A stretch of DNA of 7,218 nucleotides from Candidatus Njordarchaeota archaeon (GTDB taxonomy: Archaea; Asgardarchaeota; Njordarchaeia; Njordarchaeales; Njordarchaeaceae): positions 1-7,218 of the forward strand of contig JAHKLF010000075.1 of assembly GCA_029856615.1 (NCBI GenBank), read 5' to 3'. Below are positions 1 through 5,068 of the stretch, piece after piece. The translations under genes and the position numbers were made by a program. The stretch's first letter is position 1; each line of letters opens with the position of its first letter. The notes under the pieces are model-generated. The model was not told where the DNA came from. It ran no database searches and worked only from the letters and a program-made list of their open reading frames with translations.

Positions 1-399
1 ATATTGGAGAATTATGAGTTTTTCATTAAAAATCAGTCTGAATTATTATCCATGTTGTCTAAGCAGTTATCGCCCAATAAATATTCTAAGACTGTTACTT
101 TTGCTGTTAAGATGTTTAACTATGGTTTAAGAATCTGTCTAGGGAAAGAGATCCTTATGCCGTGGGATGCACCAATACCAGTTGATAAGAGAATTGAGTG
201 TATTTCAAGAAAATTGGGCGTGCAGGATGATATAATGGGATTCTGGAATCGGATTTCAAGAATCGTTGGTATTCCCCCATTGCACATAGATTCATTATTA
301 TGGGTCGGATACAGATTTGCTAAGAGGAGGAAACTTACGTCGAATAATAAGTTTAATGCTCTCATAAGATTTTTGATTAAGATAATTGAGAATCCATAA
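1..399 (+). CDS. N-glycosylase/DNA lyase, archaeal AGOG type (C-terminal part, 5' end outside window)
   Basis: AGOG enzymes are archaeal helix-hairpin-helix DNA glycosylase/lyases that excise 8-oxoguanine. The frame is open from base 1, so this is about the last 132 residues of a protein that is normally about 240-260 aa. Visible family landmarks are TVTFAVKMFNYG, with the candidate catalytic lysine codon at 109-111; PIPVDKRI, with the candidate catalytic aspartate codon at 184-186; and GIPPLHIDSLLW around 271-303, typical of the AGOG C-terminal region. A TTG at position 4 could be read as a start, but it would remove the N-terminal half of the fold, so I treat the gene as truncated by the window and not by mutation. 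The frame is clean up to TAA at 397-399. It converges with the vapC gene downstream. Family assignment is from recalled motif patterns, and I consider it likely. Confidence 0.82.
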   Translation: MLENYEFFIKNQSELLSMLSKQLSPNKYSKTVTFAVKMFNYGLRICLGKEILMPWDAPIPVDKRIECISRKLGVQDDIMGFWNRISRIVGIPPLHIDSLLWVGYRFAKRRKLTSNNKFNALIRFLIKIIENP

Positions 400-407
400 T
401 ATCTAGA

Positions 408-451
408 TGAACATTATTAAATTATGTTCAGCATGCTTATAACTATGCATG
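408..451. repeat. Two tandem small inverted repeats in a convergent gap
   Basis: TGAACAT (408-414) is the exact inverse complement of ATGTTCA (424-430), with a 9-nt loop. Immediately after it, CATGC (432-436) pairs with GCATG (447-451) around a 10-nt loop. They lie between the stop of the glycosylase gene and the stop of vapC, which converge here. They could be 3'-end structures for either transcript. A T6 run at 500-505, inside the end of vapC, could be the oligo-T site for the plus-strand transcript. The stems are short and AT-rich, so chance is possible. Confidence 0.35.
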
Positions 452-485
452 AGGAATATCGTGGCTCATTTTCGTTCATTAACAA

Positions 486-881
486 CTATATTATGCGTGT
501 TTTTTCTAATTTTAATCCATATTCTTCTAATCGTTTGAAATCTTTTTCATCTAGAGTTAGAAGAGGAATATCATTGATAATACATGCTGCGCCGATAATT
601 ATATCTGGCTCCGGTATTAATTCTCCTTTCTTAGCAAGTTTACTCCATATTTCACATGCCTTTAGAATTATCTTGTTATCTAAGCGGATAATATTAAATA
701 TTTTCTCTAGGTACTTCTTGGCTTTATCAACATCTCGGCCGAGATAATACTCTCCTCTTAAGTATTCGTAAAGCGAGATGTCAACGATGTAGGGAATGTA
801 CTCTCTGACCAAGATATCTACCTTCTGTTGCTTTAATAGCATTATCAAATAAGATGTATCGATAACAACTTCCTTTTTCAT
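486..881 (-). CDS. vapC: VapC-family PIN-domain ribonuclease toxin
   Basis: This is a 131-aa protein of typical VapC length. PIN domains are Mg2+-dependent RNases with a cluster of acidic residues. The pattern is complete here: D8 in VVIDTSYLI, E39 in ISLYEYLRG, D93 in IPEPDIIIGAACI, and D111/D114 in the TLDEKDF segment. No catalytic residue is missing, so the toxin is probably active. The ATG at 881-879 overlaps the TGA of vapB by the tetranucleotide ATGA, which implies translational coupling. A GGAGGT element lies about 10 nt upstream, inside vapB. The stop is TAG. VapC toxins typically cleave tRNA or rRNA and are held inactive by the cognate VapB; the target of this one cannot be read from sequence. 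Confidence 0.9.
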   Translation of the reverse strand: MKKEVVIDTSYLIMLLKQQKVDILVREYIPYIVDISLYEYLRGEYYLGRDVDKAKKYLEKIFNIIRLDNKIILKACEIWSKLAKKGELIPEPDIIIGAACIINDIPLLTLDEKDFKRLEEYGLKLEKTRII

Positions 882-1114
882 GGATATCTAAACCTCCATT
901 CGCGCCTACTTTTACATAATAAGTCAAGCATTTTTTCGGCTTCTTCCTCACTCAATCTAAACTCTTCCTGAAACTTCCTAGCTTCCTCTACGAGCTTTTG
1001 GGTCTCCAGCTTCTCTATAATTTCTTCGAAAAATTCATCCCAACTTTTATTTCCCTTCAATCTCATTAGTCTTTTCTTGATCTTAGCGGAAATTGTTATG
1101 GTAGAAACAGACAC
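878..1114 (-). CDS. vapB: VapB-type antitoxin
   Basis: This is a 78-aa protein encoded directly upstream of vapC and overlapping it by ATGA. The N-terminus (STITISAKIKKRLMRLKG, residues 4-21, followed by SWDEFFEEII) has the beta-strand plus two-helix look of archaeal VapB antitoxins that form ribbon-helix-helix DNA-binding dimers. The rest is a charged helix (about residues 34-68) ending in an Arg/Trp/Tyr-rich tail, the part expected to wrap around and inhibit VapC. The start is GTG at 1114-1112. It is supported by GAGGTGAT at 1127-1120, a perfect 8-nt match to the archaeal anti-Shine-Dalgarno, 5 nt upstream. Such antitoxins usually repress their own operon, which fits the repeated AT-rich element just upstream. 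Confidence 0.85.
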   Translation of the reverse strand: MSVSTITISAKIKKRLMRLKGNKSWDEFFEEIIEKLETQKLVEEARKFQEEFRLSEEEAEKMLDLLCKSRREWRFRYP

Positions 1115-1119
1115 TTTTA

Positions 1120-1163
1120 ATCACCTCAATTATAATTAAAATTATAATTATAATTAAAATTTT
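1120..1163 (-). promoter_or_regulatory. vapBC promoter/operator region with AT-rich direct repeats and SD
   Basis: TATAATTAAAAT occurs exactly at 1131-1142 and again at 1149-1160, with another TATAATTA at 1143-1150. On the minus strand, a TATA-like stretch centred near 1155 would place the transcription start near 1129, just before the GAGGTGAT Shine-Dalgarno at 1127-1120. Overlap of repeats with the TATA box is the expected layout for autorepression by a ribbon-helix-helix antitoxin. The repeats are seen directly; the operator role is inferred. Confidence 0.5.
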
Positions 1164-1236
1164 CTTGTTGGGGCTTGGTCATCTAGAAGAAATAGAAAGT
1201 GAAAATCAGAGTTATCTCCAGTTTAATTGATAATGG

Positions 1237-2115
1237 TTATAGGAGAAAGATTTTTTCTATCAGAAATACTATTAGAAGAACCCCCTGATAAGGACTTAGG
1301 AGCTTATAAGCGCGCCTGACATATTTTTTATCAGCCGTTTTAAGAAATCTGATTAACGCAATACAAATGATTATACTGAATACTATCGATGTAAGAATGG
1401 CATAAATCGTTGCGTAGTTTAAATAGAACATGACAAATACAATAAAGTTCAGCATAAATATACCGATAAAACTCACGTAGATAGTACTCTTTTCGCCAAC
1501 TACAATAGGTAACATTGGTATATTCGCTTTTCTATAATCTTCTATGAAATAGATTGCTATATACCAAATGTGAAGCATCGCCCAAATAGCAATAATTAGG
1601 AGTAGAAAAACAGCTTTCAACGTTGGGTATCCCGTATAAACCATGTATCCACCAAAAATTGGCATTCCTCCAGCTATTGCTCCTATAACTATGTTTAAAG
1701 GAGTTTTTCTTTTCAGGAAAACCGTATATACGTAAACATCTATTAGGAATCCTAGTAAGATAGCTATCCCTACCCAATAATTAATTAAAAAACCTAAAGC
1801 TATACCCATTACCGTTAATGTCATTGAGACAGCAAATGCTTCATTTGGATCTAGTTTGTTCGCTGGTAGTGGTCTATTACGTGTTCTAAGCATTATTGCA
1901 TCTATATCCCTATCGTAATACATGTTAAGACCAGTAGTTCCGGATATTGAAAGCGTACTCGCAATCATGAATAATATTAGTTTGACTAAATCGATGTTCA
2001 GCCCAGCTGCGATTAAATATCCAAAGATTCCCGAGTATACGAGAAGGAATGTCTGTTTTAGTTTAAACAATTCAGCGTAATGCCTTAGCTTCACATTAAT
2101 CACACTCCATATCAT
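1237..2115 (-). CDS. ctaB: Protoheme IX prenyltransferase (heme O synthase, CtaB/UbiA superfamily)
   Basis: This polytopic membrane prenyltransferase adds a prenyl chain to protoheme IX to make heme O for heme-copper oxidases; archaeal forms may use geranylgeranyl instead of farnesyl. The first Asp-rich motif is N64-x3-D68-x3-D72, followed by R77-T-x-x-R81-P. The second block, YTVFLKRKTPLNIVIG (130-145), then AGGMP, is characteristic of CtaB rather than UbiA. The later HIWYIAIYFIEDYRKANIPM (182-201) matches the third CtaB region. About eight or nine hydrophobic segments are visible. The length of 292 aa is normal. The start is uncertain. ATG at 2115 could be leaderless, with a TATA-like TTTATTTTA about 25 nt upstream. 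GTG at 2094 (residue 8) has GTGAT spaced exactly as in neighbouring genes. No oxidase subunits or ctaA are nearby. Confidence 0.85.
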   Translation of the reverse strand: MIWSVINVKLRHYAELFKLKQTFLLVYSGIFGYLIAAGLNIDLVKLILFMIASTLSISGTTGLNMYYDRDIDAIMLRTRNRPLPANKLDPNEAFAVSMTLTVMGIALGFLINYWVGIAILLGFLIDVYVYTVFLKRKTPLNIVIGAIAGGMPIFGGYMVYTGYPTLKAVFLLLIIAIWAMLHIWYIAIYFIEDYRKANIPMLPIVVGEKSTIYVSFIGIFMLNFIVFVMFYLNYATIYAILTSIVFSIIICIALIRFLKTADKKYVRRAYKLLSPYQGVLLIVFLIEKIFLL

Positions 2116-2507
2116 GGCCAGAAATACGGAAATTAAAATAAATAGAGGATTAATGGCATATCCAGCCCCTCTGTCGTCTTAGGAATTATAATAATTCAAC
2201 ATGATGTTTAATAAATTTTACGCTAAGTAACTCGTATTTCGGTGATGAGAGAATAAGCTATTATTAAGCAAGCTTTCTCTGCTACTTATTGATGTGAGAT
2301 CTAGCTGCATCTTATACGTCAAATTAATAGTGAAAATGAATCTGAATTCAGAGATTAGCTTTAAATTATCTAGTTTCATGGATAGCTAAATAAAAAAATC
2401 TCAGCGCTATAGTGCATCTGCATCAGTTTATAACTTTTATTTTTTAAAAACTCTGATGTTATTTAGGCTTATGCCACTTTAACTAAAAAATGTTTTAGTT
2501 TTTAATT
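2116..2507. other. 392-bp divergent intergenic region
   Basis: This region separates ctaB (minus) from the small ORF at 2508 (plus). It is AT-rich and holds no convincing gene. The longest minus-strand ORF I found (2379-2218, 53 aa) has no Shine-Dalgarno and no recognisable pattern. It contains the likely ctaB promoter near 2136-2145, a loose inverted repeat CATCAG (2421-2426)/CTGATG (2453-2458), and the perfect inverted repeat at 2481-2500. An isolated C-box-like GTGATGA at 2242-2248 lacks a matching CTGA D box at usable spacing. Confidence 0.6.
2481..2500. repeat. Perfect 8-bp inverted repeat, possible operator
   Basis: AACTAAAA (2481-2488) is the exact inverse complement of TTTTAGTT (2493-2500) around a 4-nt spacer. 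It ends 7 nt before the GTG at 2508, which has no Shine-Dalgarno. It could bind a dimeric regulator over the start of transcription of the 2508 cassette. The structure is seen directly; the regulatory role is inferred. Confidence 0.45.
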
Positions 2508-2711
2508 GTGGCGAGAGAGCGAGGGCGTAAATTTGAGCTTCCCGAGGACATATTATGGCATATAGAAAGTATTAAGTGTGACAAGAGGAGGCTATCACCG
2601 GAGAAGAGACTAGTGTTAGCAGCTATGCTTATTGATCTATGGGTTGAGATGAGGAAGAGGAGGAAACATGAAGTTTTAAGGATTTTGCTAAACGCGTTAT
2701 TGAGGTATTAG
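2508..2711 (+). CDS. Small basic hypothetical protein upstream of the broken nucleotidyltransferase gene
   Basis: This is an intact 67-aa ORF starting at GTG 2508. An in-frame TAG at 2496-2498 rules out a longer N-terminus. There is no Shine-Dalgarno, so translation would have to be leaderless or weak. The protein is highly charged and predicted helical: an RERGRKFELPEDILWHIE-like N-terminus, then a KRRLSPEKRLVLAAMLIDLW helix, and an RKRRKHE basic patch. I do not recognise the family. The last 44 nt overlap the start of the nucleotidyltransferase pseudogene in another frame, so the two were probably co-translated as a two-gene cassette, much like a toxin-antitoxin pair. With its partner dead it may be a relic. 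The residue pattern looks protein-like, but I cannot prove it is expressed. Confidence 0.5.
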   Translation: MARERGRKFELPEDILWHIESIKCDKRRLSPEKRLVLAAMLIDLWVEMRKRRKHEVLRILLNALLRY

Positions 2712-3228
2712 AATCTAGCGGCGTCGATTATGTAATCGTTTGAGGTTTGGCTGCTATCTACTATGGAGAACCCAGAGTGACTCAAGATATTAATGCAATT
2801 ATAGATGATTGCTGTTCTAATAGAGAAAAAATACTATATCTCTGCAGATTATTTTTTGAGAATAAATTTATAGTAATTGGAGAATGCAACTCCATATTAG
2901 AGGCACTAAAAGAAAAACGCATATAACTATTCTAGATGAAGATCATACTTTTAGGGTCAATTCGCAAGGAGTTTATCATAAACTAAATGTCCTAGCATTC
3001 GAAGGACGTCGAAGAGTAAAAATTTTTAATGCTGAAACTTGGTTACAGGGGCCAGAAGACCTTATAATAGCGAAGCTTACATACTACATTGGGAATAGGG
3101 ATTTAAGAGACGTGATATCTATGATTAAAAATTCATGGGATCTAATTAATAAAAATAGATTATGGGGGCTCGCAAAAGAATTTAATGTTGAGGATAGGTT
3201 AAAAGAAATCGTTAGAAGGATCATGTAG
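2668..3228 (+). pseudogene. Nucleotidyltransferase-superfamily gene, inactivated by two frameshifts and a nonsense codon
   Basis: Joining three pieces rebuilds a protein of about 186 aa resembling archaeal minimal nucleotidyltransferase-fold proteins. Lesion 1: the reading ATG-AAG-TTT at 2668 is broken by one extra T in the run 2674-2677; removing it gives MKFKDFAKRVIEVLESSGVD. Lesion 2: the glycine motif reads VIV-stop-GLAAIYYG, where TGA at 2741-2743 replaces what is normally GGA. Lesion 3: one A is missing from the run 2913-2917; restoring it joins EALKEK to THITILD. The C-terminal part, open to TAG at 3226-3228, keeps FNAETWLQGPEDLIIAKL and RDLRDVISMIKNSWDLINK. The catalytic D-x-D reads TQDIN, so the second Asp is also lost. 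The purine-rich GAGGAGG before 2668 is the presumed ribosome site. A 114-aa ORF from 2884 is only the tail of this gene. Confidence 0.85.
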
Positions 3229-3277
3229 GCTAGTACATATCTTACGAGCGATTCACCAAGAGTGTTGTACAGAATGC

Positions 3278-3313
3278 CAAAAAGATTTATATCATAGTCT
3301 TATATAATATATA
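3278..3313 (+). promoter_or_regulatory. Archaeal BRE/TATA promoter for the four-gene operon
   Basis: An A-rich BRE-like stretch (about 3279-3284) followed by ATTTATAT (3285-3292) resembles a strong archaeal promoter. It would start transcription near 3314, leaving a leader of about 40 nt before the ATG at 3356. A second AT-rich box, TATATAATATATA (3300-3312), is an alternative that would give a shorter leader. I cannot tell which is used. Confidence 0.5.
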
Positions 3314-3355
3314 GATGGTAATATTATAAATCGATTTGTAATAATGGTGACGTTC

Positions 3356-3793
3356 ATGTGGTGGCGTGGAAGAGGACGAGGTTGGCGTAGATGGGGTAGA
3401 TGGTGGTGGCCTAGACCATGGTGTTGGAGATATTGGGCTTGGTCGGGATACTATGGGGGATATTATAGTGGATGGTATGGATATTGGCAAAATCTTAATT
3501 ATCCTCAGTATGGAAACGTTTCGCAAGTTCCTCAACCCCCGTCTACTCAATCTTCCATAGACGTCGTACAAAGAGCTAAGAGTGTCCTATCTAGTGCATC
3601 GCTAAGCCCCGCTGGCTATGGTCCATTTGGAGGAAATACAATGCTTATTATTCATAATGGAAATGTTGTAGGTTGGTTGTGGGAGAATGTTCCTTTAAAG
3701 GAAATCGAGATCGGTGATCAGTGGTACACACCAAGCGGCATAAGAGTTACGCTAATTTATAAAGGGCGATTAGTTGGTTTTCTATGGATATAA
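3356..3793 (+). CDS. Trp/Arg/Gly/Tyr-rich small protein with a C-terminal repeat domain, first gene of the cluster-handling operon
   Basis: I do not recognise this 145-aa protein by name. Residues 1-44 contain 13 Trp, 9 Gly, 8 Arg and 7 Tyr (for example WRRWGRWWWPRPWCWRYWAW), with a single Cys at 23. A Pro/Gln/Asn-rich linker (about 45-66) and a short helix (68-82) follow. The C-terminal domain (about 87-145) contains two related beta motifs, NGNVVGWLW (101-109) and KGRLVGFLW (136-144). Low-complexity Gly/Arg-rich proteins of different sequence (DUF5320-like) are commonly encoded beside NifX-like and ferredoxin-MinD genes, so a role in the same system is plausible. I prefer ATG 3356 over ATG 3344 because GGTGA at 3346-3350 lies 5 nt upstream, the spacing used by its neighbours. 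No signal peptide or clear membrane helix is visible. Confidence 0.75.
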   Translation: MWWRGRGRGWRRWGRWWWPRPWCWRYWAWSGYYGGYYSGWYGYWQNLNYPQYGNVSQVPQPPSTQSSIDVVQRAKSVLSSASLSPAGYGPFGGNTMLIIHNGNVVGWLWENVPLKEIEIGDQWYTPSGIRVTLIYKGRLVGFLWI

Positions 3794-3803
3794 GGTGAGA
3801 GAA

Positions 3804-4130
3804 ATGCCAAGAATAGCTGTGCCCCTAGATAATAATAACGGTTTAGAATCTATTGTGGCTTTTAGATTTGCTCGAGCAGCTTTCTTTGCTATAGTTGATT
3901 ATGAGAATCAGCAAATAATATCTCTCAATATTTACAATAATCAGTATGCTATGGGTGGGAGAGGCGTTGGCATAACTGTAGCACAGTGGTTAGCTAGTAT
4001 GGGTGTTCACGCCGTATTAGCTCCCGAGATAGGTCCCAATGCTCTTAGGGCTCTTCAATCATTTGGAATACGGATTATTAGAGTTAATCCGGGTATCCCT
4101 CTCAAGCAAGCATTAGAATATTACAGATAA
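3804..4130 (+). CDS. NifX/NifB C-terminal-like (dinitrogenase iron-molybdenum cofactor biosynthesis) domain protein
   Basis: This is a 108-aa single-domain protein of the family that in bacteria includes NifX, NafY and the NifB C-terminus, which bind iron-molybdenum cofactor precursors; stand-alone archaeal members have unknown substrates. Landmarks are the start PRIAVPLDNNNGLES (2-16), YFAIVD-like AFFAIVD (26-32), the GGRGVGITVAQWLASMGV segment (51-68) and EIGPNALRAL (75-84). The position normally occupied by the HFG motif reads R21-F-A23, and there is no Cys and only one His (H69). The chosen start, ATG 3804, has GGTGA at 3794-3798, 5 nt upstream; an ATG at 3774 would lack this and overlap the previous gene. 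The gap to the previous stop is 10 nt and to the next start 14 nt, so it is co-transcribed with both neighbours. No nitrogenase genes are visible. Confidence 0.85.
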   Translation: MPRIAVPLDNNNGLESIVAFRFARAAFFAIVDYENQQIISLNIYNNQYAMGGRGVGITVAQWLASMGVHAVLAPEIGPNALRALQSFGIRIIRVNPGIPLKQALEYYR

Positions 4131-4144
4131 TAGGAGGTTTGGTT

Positions 4145-5053
4145 TTGGTTTTACAAATTGTTGTTGCTAGTGGCAAAGGAGGAACCGGAAAGACAACGAT
4201 TTCTTCTTCTCTAATCTTTCTTTTTAATTCTAACAAGTTTAATGTTATTGGCGTAGATGCCGATGTTGAAGCACCAGATCTCATTATAGCTATGGGCCAT
4301 GGCATATTAAGGGCGAAAGAGGCTTTATCAGAAAGTAGAATTGCGGTTATTGATTATGAAAAATGTACATATTGTATGCAGTGTTTAGAAGTATGCCAGT
4401 TTAAAGCCATCAAAAATAGGGATGGAAGACCATTGATCATCAGGGAATTATGCGAGGGATGCGGAACATGTGGAATAATCTGTCCAGTAAGAGCTATTAA
4501 CTATGAGAAAATAAAAACGGGAGATATTTTGGAATTTGAAACAAAATATGGTATTATTATTTCTGGAAGGCTTGAGCTAGGTAGAAGGAATTCGGGTTTA
4601 CTCGTTGATCTTCTTAGGGAAAGGGTGAAAAAATACATTAAAAGCGATGAAAAAAGTGTCGTAATCATTGATGCGGCACCTGGGATTGGTTGCCCAGTTA
4701 TATCATCTTTGATAGGAGTAGATTATACAATTATTGTTATAGAGCCCACTAGGAGCTCTCTGAATAGCGCTAACAGGTTATTAGAATTAACTAGGCATTT
4801 TCGAATACCAGTAGGTATTATAATTAATAAATATAATATTAATGAGGAATTTATTATAGAAATAGAGAAGTGGGCAGAGAACAACGCTCTAGATATTCTT
4901 GGATATGTCCCCTATGATAAATCTATTCCAGAGGCTTATTCTAATATGGCACCATTAATAGAATATAGACCTCGGAGTAAAGCTTCTGAGGCTCTTAAGG
5001 AGATATACTTTCATCTATTGTCTGTTCTAAGAGAAAGAAATATCATAGAATAA
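4145..5053 (+). CDS. MinD-superfamily P-loop ATPase with inserted two-cluster ferredoxin domain (copy 1)
   Basis: This is a cytoplasmic ATPase of the Mrp/NBP35-related MinD group, 302 aa. The deviant Walker A is SGKGGTGKTT (9-18) with signature Lys11. VDADVEAPDL (37-46) is the switch I-like segment. Two [4Fe-4S] motifs follow: C74-x2-C77-x2-C80-x3-C84 and C103-x2-C106-x2-C109-x3-C113-P. The Walker B-like VVIIDAAPGIG has D176. The first cluster ends CQF and lacks the usual CP proline. I chose TTG 4145, which sits 6 nt after GGAGGT (4133-4138); TTG 4139 would abut the Shine-Dalgarno. Members couple ATP binding to Fe-S or metal cluster transfer, but substrates are not established. It is followed after 15 nt by a paralog, suggesting the two act together, possibly as a heterodimer; that pairing is inferred. 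Confidence 0.92.
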   Translation: MVLQIVVASGKGGTGKTTISSSLIFLFNSNKFNVIGVDADVEAPDLIIAMGHGILRAKEALSESRIAVIDYEKCTYCMQCLEVCQFKAIKNRDGRPLIIRELCEGCGTCGIICPVRAINYEKIKTGDILEFETKYGIIISGRLELGRRNSGLLVDLLRERVKKYIKSDEKSVVIIDAAPGIGCPVISSLIGVDYTIIVIEPTRSSLNSANRLLELTRHFRIPVGIIINKYNINEEFIIEIEKWAENNALDILGYVPYDKSIPEAYSNMAPLIEYRPRSKASEALKEIYFHLLSVLRERNIIE

Positions 5054-5068
5054 ACTTTGGTGGGAAAG

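Noticed and set aside
424..747. Plus-strand 107-aa ORF
   Set aside because: It is the shadow of vapC, whose complete PIN motif set is on the other strand.
2242..2345. Possible C/D box small RNA (GTGATGA C box)
   Set aside because: No CTGA D or D' box occurs at normal spacing; the nearest CTGA is about 100 nt away.
2218..2379. Minus-strand 53-aa ORF in the intergenic region
   Set aside because: It has no Shine-Dalgarno, no suitable TATA box and a composition without any recognisable pattern; such ORFs are expected by chance.
2409..2419. ATAGTGCATCT shared with the region near 5960
   Set aside because: An 11-nt match in a 7-kb AT-rich window is expected by chance, and there is no common context.
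2741..2743. In-frame TGA at a glycine position, suggesting UGA recoding (glycine or selenocysteine)
   Set aside because: vapB in the same window ends at TGA, the gene has two additional frameshifts and a lost catalytic Asp, and no SECIS-like element is evident. A simple GGA to TGA mutation explains it.
2908..2918. Programmed -1 frameshift at the A-rich run
   Set aside because: A -1 slip would join the frames correctly, but the same gene already carries an upstream frameshift and a nonsense codon, so functional recoding is not a sensible explanation.
3287..3571. Minus-strand Pro/Ser/Thr-rich ORF and the plus-strand Asp/Gly-rich ORF at 3366-3560
   Set aside because: Both are other-frame readings of the TGG/GGN-rich segment encoding the Trp-rich protein; neither has a ribosome site.
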